From positions 1-30,109 of the forward strand of contig JBBQZP010000041.1 in assembly GCA_038207585.1 (NCBI GenBank): a stretch of 30,109 nt of DNA. Direction: 5' to 3'. This stretch comes from JBBQZP01 sp038207585. Lineage in GTDB: Bacteria > Pseudomonadota > Alphaproteobacteria > Rhodobacterales > Rhodobacteraceae. Shown here piece after piece: positions 15,416 to 23,308 of the stretch. The position numbers were made by a program, and so were the translations under genes. The notes under the pieces were generated by a model, which saw nothing but the letters and a program-made list of their open reading frames with translations, did no database searches and was not told the origin of the DNA. Numbering within the stretch: position 1 is the first letter of the stretch; each line of letters starts with the position of its first letter.

Positions 15416-16761
15416 CACGACACCTTTATGTCGGCACCCGGCAGCACGGCCATCGCGGCCTGCTCCAGAAGTCCGGTTTCGTCCAGAAGATCAAGCAAGG
15501 TATAGCGGCTGCGCAGAAAACGCGCGGCCAAGATGGTGCGGTGCAGCACATCGCGGCTGACACCGATTTCTGCGGCAGAGGCGGGTGCCCCGGCAAGGGT
15601 CAGGCGGGCGCGCATCTGATCGGCCGTGAAAAGATGCGCGCGCAGACGGCGGGTCAGTGTGGGCCAAGCGGCCACCACCCGCGTCAGCCGGGCGCGCAGG
15701 GCAGGGGCGTCCGCATGTTTCGCCGCCGTCTCGACGATGGAGCGGGCGGCGATTTCGCCCGGACCGAAGGCTGCGAGGATTGCCACTGTCTTGGCGTCCA
15801 TGTCAGGGGCCTTGGCAACCAGCGCGTCCACATTGATCTGCGCCAGATCGCGGTCAAGCACCCAGTCATAAAGCGCAAGCATCGCCACGCAGCCCACCGC
15901 CACACAGGCACCATGGCTAACCGGCACACCGTTCTGCGACAGGCCCTGCATTTCCCACAAGTGGGCAATCTGGTGATCTGCACCCGATGCGGGGCGCGAC
16001 GAGCCGTGCGCCTCCATCGCAAGACCCACCAGCGACAGCCCGCCAAACAGCCCCGCAATCGCGACGGGGTCGGCCTTGGCGATCTGTGCCGCATCGTCAA
16101 GCCAGCCGCGCAATCCGGCCTGCACCATCGGCCAGGCGATGGTGTCGACAGGCTCGATCCCCAGCGCGTCGGCGATTATCCAGTCGGCCCCCGCCGGCAT
16201 CTTGCCCGCCAGATCGCCGTAGCCCCAGCCGGTCATCGCGGCAGGTGCTGCGGCAATCACGTCCAGATCGCCCAGCACCACTTTGGCTGGGCGGCACTGG
16301 ATGGTCATCTTGAAGCCCTTTTGCGACAGCGGCGCACCCGCCGAGGTGTAGCCATCCATCGACGCTGCCGTGGCCACGCACAGATAGGGCCGGTTCAGTC
16401 CGAAGGCGGCATGTTTGACGACATCGTTGATCACGCCAGACCCGATGGCCACCGGCGTCGCGCCATCCAGCGCAAGGGTGGCGCGCAACCGGTCCGCCAG
16501 TTCAACCGAAGGTTTGGGGCGTGGCGTGGCAGGCAGGATGTGGCGGCGCGTGACAATGCCTTTGGCCTGCAATGCGGCCTCGACTGCGTGACCTGCGGCG
16601 GCAAAGGTATTCTCGTCGGCAATCAGGCAGGCCGGGCCGGGGCCGAAATGGCGGATGAAAATCTCGCCCGCTGCAGCCAGTATCCCACGCCCGACCGCCA
16701 CTTCCGCCACCGAGCCTGACCGGGCCACCGCGTCAGCAATCATACCGGCGCTTTGGCTCAT
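15415..16761 (-). CDS. sn-Glycerol-1-phosphate dehydrogenase-like protein (AraM family)
   Basis: A 448-residue metal-dependent alcohol dehydrogenase of the AraM/EgsA family, which reduces dihydroxyacetone phosphate to glycerol-1-phosphate in archaea and Bacillus. The NAD-binding block is AIGSGVINDVVKHAA. The metal ligands are D136 (SMDGYTS), H263/H267 (GADHQIAHLWEM) and H283 (VSHGACVAVG). It is longer than typical G1P dehydrogenases (~350-400) by a C-terminal extension. Its company of sugar transporter, SIS and SDR suggests it oxidises a polyol phosphate rather than making lipid precursors. The stop and start overlap both neighbours. Confidence 0.83.
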   Translation of the reverse strand: MSQSAGMIADAVARSGSVAEVAVGRGILAAAGEIFIRHFGPGPACLIADENTFAAAGHAVEAALQAKGIVTRRHILPATPRPKPSVELADRLRATLALDGATPVAIGSGVINDVVKHAAFGLNRPYLCVATAASMDGYTSAGAPLSQKGFKMTIQCRPAKVVLGDLDVIAAAPAAMTGWGYGDLAGKMPAGADWIIADALGIEPVDTIAWPMVQAGLRGWLDDAAQIAKADPVAIAGLFGGLSLVGLAMEAHGSSRPASGADHQIAHLWEMQGLSQNGVPVSHGACVAVGCVAMLALYDWVLDRDLAQINVDALVAKAPDMDAKTVAILAAFGPGEIAARSIVETAAKHADAPALRARLTRVVAAWPTLTRRLRAHLFTADQMRARLTLAGAPASAAEIGVSRDVLHRTILAARFLRSRYTLLDLLDETGLLEQAAMAVLPGADIKVS

Positions 16762-17801
16762 GCCGCCACTCCGCCCGACATCAGGGTGCGCCCGCCCGCG
16801 TCAAAAAAGTGTAGCCGTTCGGCGGGCAGACCAAGCGACACCGTGGCACCGGCCCGCAGCGGTGTGTCGCCTTCGGCCCGTGCGACGATCTGCGCCCCGT
16901 TCGCCGACCGCAGATACAGATAGGCATCGCCCCCAAGCGTTTCGCGCAGGGTCACGGTTGCGTCCAGATCGCCCGCACCTGCGGGACGCAGCACCAGATG
17001 TTCGGGACGCACGCCCAGTTGTATTGCACCGGGAGGCGTGGTGGGCAGGCCCCGTGCCTCAAGCCCGGCCAGATCCATGAAGTTCATTGACGGGGCACCG
17101 ATGAAGCCCGCCACGAACGCGCTGACCGGCCGGTGATACAGGTCCATCGGGCTGCCGACCTGTTCGATCCGCCCCGCCTGCAGCACAACGATCTTGTCAG
17201 CCATCGTCATCGCCTCGACCTGATCATGAGTGACGTAGATCATCGTGGCTTTCAGGTCCTTGTGCAACGCCTCCAGTTCGACGCGCATCTGTACCCGCAG
17301 TTTCGCATCAAGGTTCGACAGCGGCTCGTCAAACAGGAACACCTTTGGTTCTTTGACAATTGCGCGCCCGATTGCCACGCGCTGCCGCTGGCCGCCAGAA
17401 AGCTGCCCCGGCTTGCGGTCAAGATAATCGCCCAGTTGCAGGATGCGGGCCGCCTCGGCAATGCGGCGGGCCCTATCATCGGCCGGGAAGTTGTTGACCT
17501 TCATGCCGAAATCCATGTTCTGGCGTACCGTCATATGGGGATAAAGCGCATAGGACTGGAACACCATCGAGATGTCGCGCGCCGACGGCGGCAGGGCTGA
17601 CACATCGCGCCCGCCAATATGCACGGCCCCGGACGAGATCGTTTCCAGACCGGCTATCGCGCGCAGCAGGGTCGATTTTCCACATCCCGAAGGGCCGACA
17701 AAGACCGCAAACTCCCCGTCGGCAATCTGCAGGCTTACGTCGTGCAAAGCCTGCGTGGCCCCGTAGAACTTGTTGATCCCGTCAAGCGTCACTTCGGCCA
17801 T
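16758..17801 (-). CDS. Sugar ABC transporter ATP-binding protein (UgpC/MsmK type)
   Basis: A 347-residue ATPase of the MalK/UgpC group. Walker A is GPSGCGKST (36-44), the Q-loop is in MVFQSYALYPHMTV, the signature is LSGGQRQRVAIGRAIV, Walker B is VFLFDEPLSNLDAKLR and the switch His is in YVTHDQVEAMTMAD. A C-terminal TOBE/OB regulatory domain follows (LGVRPEHLVL...GGDAYLYLRS). ATG 17801 with GGAAG upstream is preferred to the longer frame reaching into the promoter region. It is divergent from the binding-protein gene and presumably energises those two permeases. Confidence 0.93.
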   Translation of the reverse strand: MAEVTLDGINKFYGATQALHDVSLQIADGEFAVFVGPSGCGKSTLLRAIAGLETISSGAVHIGGRDVSALPPSARDISMVFQSYALYPHMTVRQNMDFGMKVNNFPADDRARRIAEAARILQLGDYLDRKPGQLSGGQRQRVAIGRAIVKEPKVFLFDEPLSNLDAKLRVQMRVELEALHKDLKATMIYVTHDQVEAMTMADKIVVLQAGRIEQVGSPMDLYHRPVSAFVAGFIGAPSMNFMDLAGLEARGLPTTPPGAIQLGVRPEHLVLRPAGAGDLDATVTLRETLGGDAYLYLRSANGAQIVARAEGDTPLRAGATVSLGLPAERLHFFDAGGRTLMSGGVAA

Positions 17802-17888
17802 CGCCGCTTCCTTCCCCGTGCGCGTGGGAGCCCCGTGCGCGTTCGAATTTTCCGGATTGACTCGGAGCCATTTCGATACATTTATATG

Positions 17889-17927
17889 CATAGCGTTACA
17901 AATGGAAGTCAACCGTCAAACGCTATG
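17889..17927. promoter_or_regulatory. Perfect inverted repeat in the divergent sugar-regulon promoter
   Basis: CATAGCGTT at 17889-17897 and AACGCTATG at 17919-17927 are perfectly complementary 9-base arms separated by 21 bases. The region is unusually A/T-rich, between the ATPase gene (-) and the binding-protein gene (+). The arm centres are 30 bases apart, about three helical turns, fitting cooperative binding of a multimer. The SorC-type regulator encoded at 21083-22084 is the obvious candidate. GGGAGGT at 17934-17940 is the ribosome binding site of the next gene. Confidence 0.75.
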
Positions 17928-17944
17928 AACCTTGGGAGGTCACG

Positions 17945-19285
17945 ATGAAAATGAAACTGCACGCAAGTGTCCTTGCGTTATCGTCTGCTGCCGTGATGTG
18001 CGCGGCAGGCTCTGCAAATGCCTGGTCGCTGGAAGAGGCGGCCAAGCCCTATGCCGGAACAACGGTGGATGTGCTGTTCCTTGACCGGCCTGGCTACAAC
18101 GCCGCCAAAGAGATGCTGCCCGAGTTCGAGGCCGCAACCGGGATCAAGGTCAACGCCACCACGGTGCCGTATGAGAACGCGCTGGGCGAACAGGTCCGCG
18201 ATTTCGTGGCGGGCGGTGATATCGACGTGGCGCTGATCGACCTTGTCTGGATCGGCAACTTTGCCGAAAACGGCTGGATCGAGCCGATTGAAAAATTCAC
18301 CTCAAACCCCGAACTGGCCGACCCCGATCTGGACATGGCGGATTTCTTTCCGCTGACGCTGAACGCGTTCGGCGGCTGGAACGGCACGGTCTACGGCCTG
18401 CCGTTCGACAATTATTCGGGCCTTATGTTCTATAATTCCTGCATGCTGAAGGATGCGGGTTTTGACGGCCCCCCGGCAACTTGGGCTGATCTGAAGGATG
18501 TCTATGGTCCGGCTCTGACCAAGGATGGAAAATACGCTTTTGCCCTGCAATCCAAGCGCAATGAAACGCAATCTGCCGACAGTTTCGCGCGCATGCTGTG
18601 GCCATTTGGCGGCAGTTTCCTGACCGCTGATTTCAAATCCAACCTGAATTCGCCCGAAAGTCAGGCGGGGCTGAATTTCCGTCAGGATCTGATGAAATAC
18701 ATGCCGGAAGGGATCGTCGCCTATGACCATTCCGAGGTTGTGAACGGCCTTGCTCAGGGCGATATCGCGATGGTCACGGAATGGTCGGCGTTCTATTCGA
18801 CGCTTGCCTCGCCCGAGACGTCGACTCTGGGCGATTGTCTGGCCGTGGCCCCCGAACCCACAGGCCCCGCAGGGCGCAAGCCGGCACTTGGCGGGTTCAG
18901 TCTGGCGGTTGCCACGCAGGCCGATGACGCCGAAAAGGCGGCTGGATATCTGTTCATCCAGTGGGTGACATCAAAGGCGAATGCCGGGAAATATCTGGAG
19001 CTTGGCGGCGTGCCCGCGCGTCAGTCGGCCTATGCTGACCCCGCGCTGGCCGAGAAGTACAAGTTCATCCCGGCGCTTGTCGAAAGCTGGCAGGCGGGTG
19101 TGCCGGAATTCCGTCCGCGCTTTGCCGAATGGCCCGAGATCACCGAGATCGTGCAGGAATGGGGCACCAAGATGATGCTGGGCGAAGTCAGCGTCGAAGA
19201 CGGTGCCAAAACCATCGGCGAAAAGATGGAGGCGGTTCTGGCCACGGCCGGATACTATGACGGCAAGAAGCCGCTGGCGCAGTAA
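17945..19285 (+). CDS. Sugar ABC transporter, substrate-binding protein
   Basis: A 446-residue family-1 extracellular solute-binding protein. A Sec signal peptide occupies residues 1-26 (ending GSANA, before WSLEE). The mature protein has typical MalE/UgpB-like features: LPEFEAATGIKVNATTVPYENA, GDIDVALIDLVWIGNFAENGWIEPI, LPFDNYSGLMFYNSCMLKDAGF and GGFSLAVATQADDAEKAAGYLFIQWV. It binds a sugar or sugar alcohol in the periplasm; the ligand cannot be read. Start 17945 has a strong GGGAGGT site. It is first in the plus-strand arm. Confidence 0.92.
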   Translation: MKMKLHASVLALSSAAVMCAAGSANAWSLEEAAKPYAGTTVDVLFLDRPGYNAAKEMLPEFEAATGIKVNATTVPYENALGEQVRDFVAGGDIDVALIDLVWIGNFAENGWIEPIEKFTSNPELADPDLDMADFFPLTLNAFGGWNGTVYGLPFDNYSGLMFYNSCMLKDAGFDGPPATWADLKDVYGPALTKDGKYAFALQSKRNETQSADSFARMLWPFGGSFLTADFKSNLNSPESQAGLNFRQDLMKYMPEGIVAYDHSEVVNGLAQGDIAMVTEWSAFYSTLASPETSTLGDCLAVAPEPTGPAGRKPALGGFSLAVATQADDAEKAAGYLFIQWVTSKANAGKYLELGGVPARQSAYADPALAEKYKFIPALVESWQAGVPEFRPRFAEWPEITEIVQEWGTKMMLGEVSVEDGAKTIGEKMEAVLATAGYYDGKKPLAQ

Positions 19286-19312
19286 GCGAAGCGCCGAGAT
19301 CCACCGATCCTA

Positions 19313-19346
19313 CCCCGCCCCGGTCCGCTCTGGCACCGGGGCGGGG
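19313..19346 (+). repeat. Intercistronic GC hairpin (possible attenuator)
   Basis: CCCCGCCCCGGT (19313-19324) and ACCGGGGCGGGG (19335-19346) form a perfect 12-bp stem with a ten-base loop, between the binding-protein stop and the first permease. No T run follows. Such hairpins protect the upstream message or partly stop transcription, giving more binding protein than permease, as known for malE-malF. Confidence 0.7.
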
Positions 19347-19372
19347 CAGCCCTGAACGCGCAAGGCCTAAAC

Positions 19373-20251
19373 ATGACAACCCGTGTCAGCAGGTTCACCC
19401 TTTTCGGCTTTCTTGGACCCGCCGTTGCCGCGCTGTTGCTGGTGGGCATCGTGCCACTGAGCTTTGCGGTCTGGAAAAGCCTGCACTACTTTAATCTGAC
19501 CAAGATCGCGCAAAGCCGCTTTGTCGGGCTGGACAATTATATCTTCGTGCTGACCGACCCGGTGTTCTGGCAGGCGATGGGGCGCACCGCCCTGCTGTTT
19601 GCGATCTCGGTTCCGACGCAGATCGCGATCGGGCTGACCATCGCGCTGGTCCTGCACCGCCCCGGTATGACGCTGTTCAAGACGCTGACGCGGCTGTCGC
19701 TGGTGCTGCCGATGGCCACGACCTATGCCGTGGTGGGATTGCTGGCACAGGTGATGCTGAACCAGAAATACGGGGTGATCAATCAGATGCTGGGCTGGAT
19801 CGGCGTTGATGCGGTGAACTTCATTGGCGATCCGACCAACGCCTTTATCGCCGTTGTGATGTGGGACATCTGGCAATGGACACCGTTTGTCGCATTGGTG
19901 CTTCTGGCCGGTCTGTCCACCGTTCCGCCCGAGATTGAAGAGGCGGCAGAACTTGAAACCCGCAGCCCTTGGGTGATCTTGCGCAACATCCAGTTGCCCT
20001 ATCTGATCCCCAGCCTTGTGGCCGTGCTGATCCTGCGCACCGCCGATACGCTGAAGCTCTTTGACATGCCCTTTACGATGACGCGCGGCGGGCCCGGCGC
20101 AGCCACCGAATTCATCGCCATTCTGATCGAACGTGTCGGGAACCGGCAGTTCGACATCGGGCTTGCCTCGGCGCAATCCATCATCATGCTGGCCGTCACC
20201 ATCGTTCTGGCGCGGCTTTATATCCGTCTCTTTTACCGCGAGGTCCGCTGA
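19373..20251 (+). CDS. Sugar ABC transporter permease (MalF/UgpA type)
   Basis: A 292-residue inner-membrane protein with about six hydrophobic segments, the first near residues 10-32 (FLGPAVAALLLVGIVPLSFA). The EAA loop that docks the ATPase is IEEAAELETRSPWVILRNIQLPYLIP. MTRGGPGAATE is typical of this class. It overlaps the next permease by one base (TGATG). Confidence 0.93.
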   Translation: MTTRVSRFTLFGFLGPAVAALLLVGIVPLSFAVWKSLHYFNLTKIAQSRFVGLDNYIFVLTDPVFWQAMGRTALLFAISVPTQIAIGLTIALVLHRPGMTLFKTLTRLSLVLPMATTYAVVGLLAQVMLNQKYGVINQMLGWIGVDAVNFIGDPTNAFIAVVMWDIWQWTPFVALVLLAGLSTVPPEIEEAAELETRSPWVILRNIQLPYLIPSLVAVLILRTADTLKLFDMPFTMTRGGPGAATEFIAILIERVGNRQFDIGLASAQSIIMLAVTIVLARLYIRLFYREVR

Positions 20252-21078
20252 TGGCTGCTGTCACCCAAAAGCGCGGGCTGGCGCTGGAGGCGCTGCTTCT
20301 GGTCGCGATCTGCGCGTTCTGTGTCTTTCCGTTCTACTGGATGGTCACCACCAGCCTGAAGACGCAGGTCGTGGCCCTGCAATCGCCGCCCGCGTGGCTG
20401 TTCACACCAACGTTGGCCAATTATACCGAAGTGCTGTTCGAGGATAAGGTTGGCGTCGCGCTGATCAACTCGATCATCGTGGCGGTCTGCACCACGGCGC
20501 TGGCGGTTGGTCTTGGCACGCCTGCCGCCTATGCGCTGGCCCGGTTCGAGTTTCGGGGCAAGACGGATCTGTGGTTCTGGTTCATCACCAACCGTTTTGT
20601 CAGCCCGGTGGTGCTGGCCTTTCCGGTGTTCCTGATCAGCCGCGATCTGGGGCTGCGGGATACGCATCTGGCGCTGATCCTGATGTATCTCACCTTTACC
20701 CTGCCCATTGTGATCTGGCTTTGCACCGATCAGTTCCGGTCGATTCCGAAAGAACTGGACGAGGCCGCGATGCTGGAGGGCGCGTCGCAATGGCGGATTT
20801 TCCGGTCGATCTGTCTGCCGCTGGCGATGCCCGGCGTGGCGGTCAGCGCGATCTTGTCGTTCATTTTCTCGTGGAACGAGCTTCTGTTCGCTTATATCCT
20901 GGCCCCCAAAGCTGCAAAAACCGCGCCTGCTATGGCGGTTACATTCATGGAAGGCTACTCGGTGCCCTACGGAAAAATCATGGCCACCTCGACATTGATC
21001 GTGGTGCCGGTGCTGATCTTTGCACTTCTGGCGTCAAAGCATCTGGTGCGCGGGCTGACGATGGGCGCGGTGAAATAG
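20251..21078 (+). CDS. Sugar ABC transporter permease (MalG/UgpE type)
   Basis: A 275-residue permease partner. The start has a membrane segment (EALLLVAICAFCVFPFYWMV) followed by TTSLKT, the classical MalG-type beginning. The EAA loop is LDEAAMLEGASQWRIFRSICLPLAMPG, and FIFSWNELLFAYIL follows. It is translationally coupled to the upstream permease and ends four bases before the regulator gene. Confidence 0.93.
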   Translation: MAAVTQKRGLALEALLLVAICAFCVFPFYWMVTTSLKTQVVALQSPPAWLFTPTLANYTEVLFEDKVGVALINSIIVAVCTTALAVGLGTPAAYALARFEFRGKTDLWFWFITNRFVSPVVLAFPVFLISRDLGLRDTHLALILMYLTFTLPIVIWLCTDQFRSIPKELDEAAMLEGASQWRIFRSICLPLAMPGVAVSAILSFIFSWNELLFAYILAPKAAKTAPAMAVTFMEGYSVPYGKIMATSTLIVVPVLIFALLASKHLVRGLTMGAVK

Positions 21079-21082
21079 GCCG

Positions 21083-22084
21083 ATGGCGCGGTCGCCGAAA
21101 CTGCCCAACATTGATGCCGAGGAACGGTTTCTGACCCGCGTCGCATGGGCCTATCATGTCGAAGGGTTGACGCAGGAACAGGTCGCGCAAAAGCTGGGGG
21201 CAACGCGGCTGCGGGTCAACAAATCGCTGTCCGAGGCGCGCCGTCGCGGGCTGGTGCGCATCACCTTCAACACCGCTTTTGCCGCATGCGCCGAACTGGA
21301 ACAGGCGCTGACCGACCGCTATGGTCTGACGCAGGCCTATGTCGCCCCGGCACCGCAAGAGACGCGCGATGTGCAGATGATCGTGGGTGCTGCCCTTGGC
21401 AATCTGCTGTCCGAGGTTCTGGCAGACCCCGCGATTCGGCTTTTCGGCATGTCATGGGGCAACACGCTGAACCTTGCCACCCGCTTTGTCGCCGCGATGG
21501 AGCGCCCTGATCTTGAGGTGATCTCAGTCATGGGCGGCCTGACGCGCGGGTCGGACCTGAATAGTTTCGAGATCACGACCCGGCTTGCCGACCTTCTGGG
21601 CGCGCAGCACAGCTATTTTACGGCCCCCCTTTACGCGGGGTCTGCGGCCAGTCGTGACACGATCATGCAACTGGACGTCTTTCGTGAGGTGCTGGAAAAG
21701 CTGCGGTCCGTCGATGCAATGGCGATGGCGGCGGGCGATCTGTCGATCCGTTCGCTTCTGATGCGCGACGGGCTGCCGTCAGATACCACGATGGACGAAT
21801 TGATAGCACTTGGCGGGGTGGGCGATGTGCTGGGCACGGTGATCGACGCGCAGGGCCGCCCGATCAACCATCCGATCAATGAACGGGTCATCGGCATCGG
21901 TCTGGCCGATCTGGCGCGCATTCCCAACGTCATCCTTGCCGCGGGCGGGGCGCCGAAAGTGCCGGTGATCCGCGCCATTCTGGGGCTCGGCCATATCAAT
22001 ACCTTCGTCACCGATGAGGCGACGGCGCGCGCGTTGCTGGACACGGGCGCGCCAGACCCCGATCTTCGGATTGCCATGTCGTGA
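21083..22084 (+). CDS. SorC/DeoR-family sugar-responsive regulator
   Basis: A 333-residue SorC-family protein. The N-terminal helix-turn-helix is AWAYHVEGLTQEQVAQKLGA followed by TRLRVNKSLSEARRRGLVRI. The sugar-phosphate-binding domain has the family marks FGMSWGNTL, VISVMGGLTRG, HSYFTAPLYAGS, LGGVGDVLGTVID and VILAAGGAPKVPVIRAIL. These regulators respond to phosphorylated sugars, so loss of the adjacent kinase would matter for induction. It likely binds the inverted repeat at 17889-17927. Its stop overlaps the kinase start (GTGA). Confidence 0.92.
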   Translation: MARSPKLPNIDAEERFLTRVAWAYHVEGLTQEQVAQKLGATRLRVNKSLSEARRRGLVRITFNTAFAACAELEQALTDRYGLTQAYVAPAPQETRDVQMIVGAALGNLLSEVLADPAIRLFGMSWGNTLNLATRFVAAMERPDLEVISVMGGLTRGSDLNSFEITTRLADLLGAQHSYFTAPLYAGSAASRDTIMQLDVFREVLEKLRSVDAMAMAAGDLSIRSLLMRDGLPSDTTMDELIALGGVGDVLGTVIDAQGRPINHPINERVIGIGLADLARIPNVILAAGGAPKVPVIRAILGLGHINTFVTDEATARALLDTGAPDPDLRIAMS

Positions 22085-23291
22085 TCGTGCTGGGCATGGA
22101 TTTGGGCACGTCGGGCATCAAGGTGATGCTGATCGAAAATGCCCGGCGCATCTTCGCCAGTGCCACGCGTCCCATTGCGGTTTCAATTCCGCATGTCGGG
22201 TGGAGCGAACAGGACCCTGATCTTTGGGTGGCAGCCGTGTTCGACTGACTGGACGAACTGGCCAAAGTCGTGCCGCGCGACATGGCCGCCGCCGAAGCGA
22301 TCGGCCTTTCAGGGCAGATGCTTGCGGCGCTGGTTCTGGGGGCGGATCATCGCCCGCTTTGGCCCGCGATGCTGTGGAACGATCAGCGCGCCGTCGCGGA
22401 ATATGCCGAGTTGCCGATGCGCTGCCCCAACATCGGCCCGCGCACCAACGGCACGCCTGATCCGAGTATCACTGCGCCGAAACTGCTGTGGCTGGGCCGG
22501 CACGAACCCCGCGTGATCCGCAAGTGGCGGATGCTGATTCTGACCAAGGATTGCGTCCGCCTTGCCCTGACGGGAGAACTGTCGACCGAACCCACCGACG
22601 CGGACGGCACCCAACTGATGGATTGCCGCAGCGGCCAGTGGGACGCCGAATTGTGCGCGGAGGCGGGCTGGAACCCCGATCATCTGCCGCCGGTGACGAT
22701 GCCGTGGGCCGTGGCGGGCACGTTGCGCCCCGCCCTCGACCGGCGCTTGAAGTTGCACGCGGGCCTGCCGGTTGCCGCAAGATCCGGCGACAACATGGGT
22801 GCGATGCTTGGTGCGGGGCGCGCACGGCCCGGCGATACCATGCTTTCCATTGGGACTTCCGGGGTGGCCTGTGTGGTGGACGCGGCCTTTCACCCCGGCC
22901 CGGACTTCGGGATACTCACCTCGGCCCATGCGGCTGCGGATACGTTCCTGTCGATGGGGGAGGTGATGTCAGCCACGGCATCTCTGGACTGGACCGCGTG
23001 TCTGGGGGGCGCGCCTCGACCCGGTTTGTGGCGGGCGGCTGCGGCAACCGGCGGGCGCTTTGGGTGCGACGTCTGGCCAGCGCGCTGGACGCGCCGATTG
23101 AATTGCCCGAAGGGGCCGAAAATGCTGCCCCCTGCGGTGCCGCGCTTCTGGCATTGGTGGCCGCTAATGCGCCGCTCGACCAGATCGGCCCGGCCCTGCC
23201 AGCGCGCCGGATCATCCTGCCGGATGCGGATCTTCAGGCCGATCTTGGAGCACGCAAGGTGCGGTTCGACGCGTTGATGCCACAGCCTTAG
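22081..23291 (+). pseudogene. FGGY-family carbohydrate kinase (xylulokinase-like), inactivated
   Basis: The gene opens at GTG 22081 with a good kinase N-terminus (VLGMDLGTSGIKVMLI) but meets an in-frame TGA at 22246-22248 (VAAVFD-stop-LDELAK). It then continues intact through GLSGQMLAALVLGAD, PAMLWNDQRA, the ADGTQLMD region, SGDNMGAMLGAG and LSIGTSGVACVV. Near 23010-23040 homology jumps to another frame (RFVAGGCGNRRALWVRRLASALDAPIELPEGAENAAPCGAALLA, written here as separate blocks of the C-terminal nucleotide-binding part), ending at 23291. About 400 codons remain versus the ~480-500 usual; the missing part is the block before the GGG motif. I infer a nonsense mutation plus a frame-disrupting internal deletion. 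Confidence 0.85.
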
Positions 23292-23308
23292 TTAAGGGTT
23301 CGCGGCGT

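Noticed and set aside
22246..22248. TGA in the kinase as selenocysteine or recoded codon
   Set aside because: No SECIS-like hairpin was seen just after it, FGGY kinases have no selenocysteine at this position, and the gene has a second lesion downstream.
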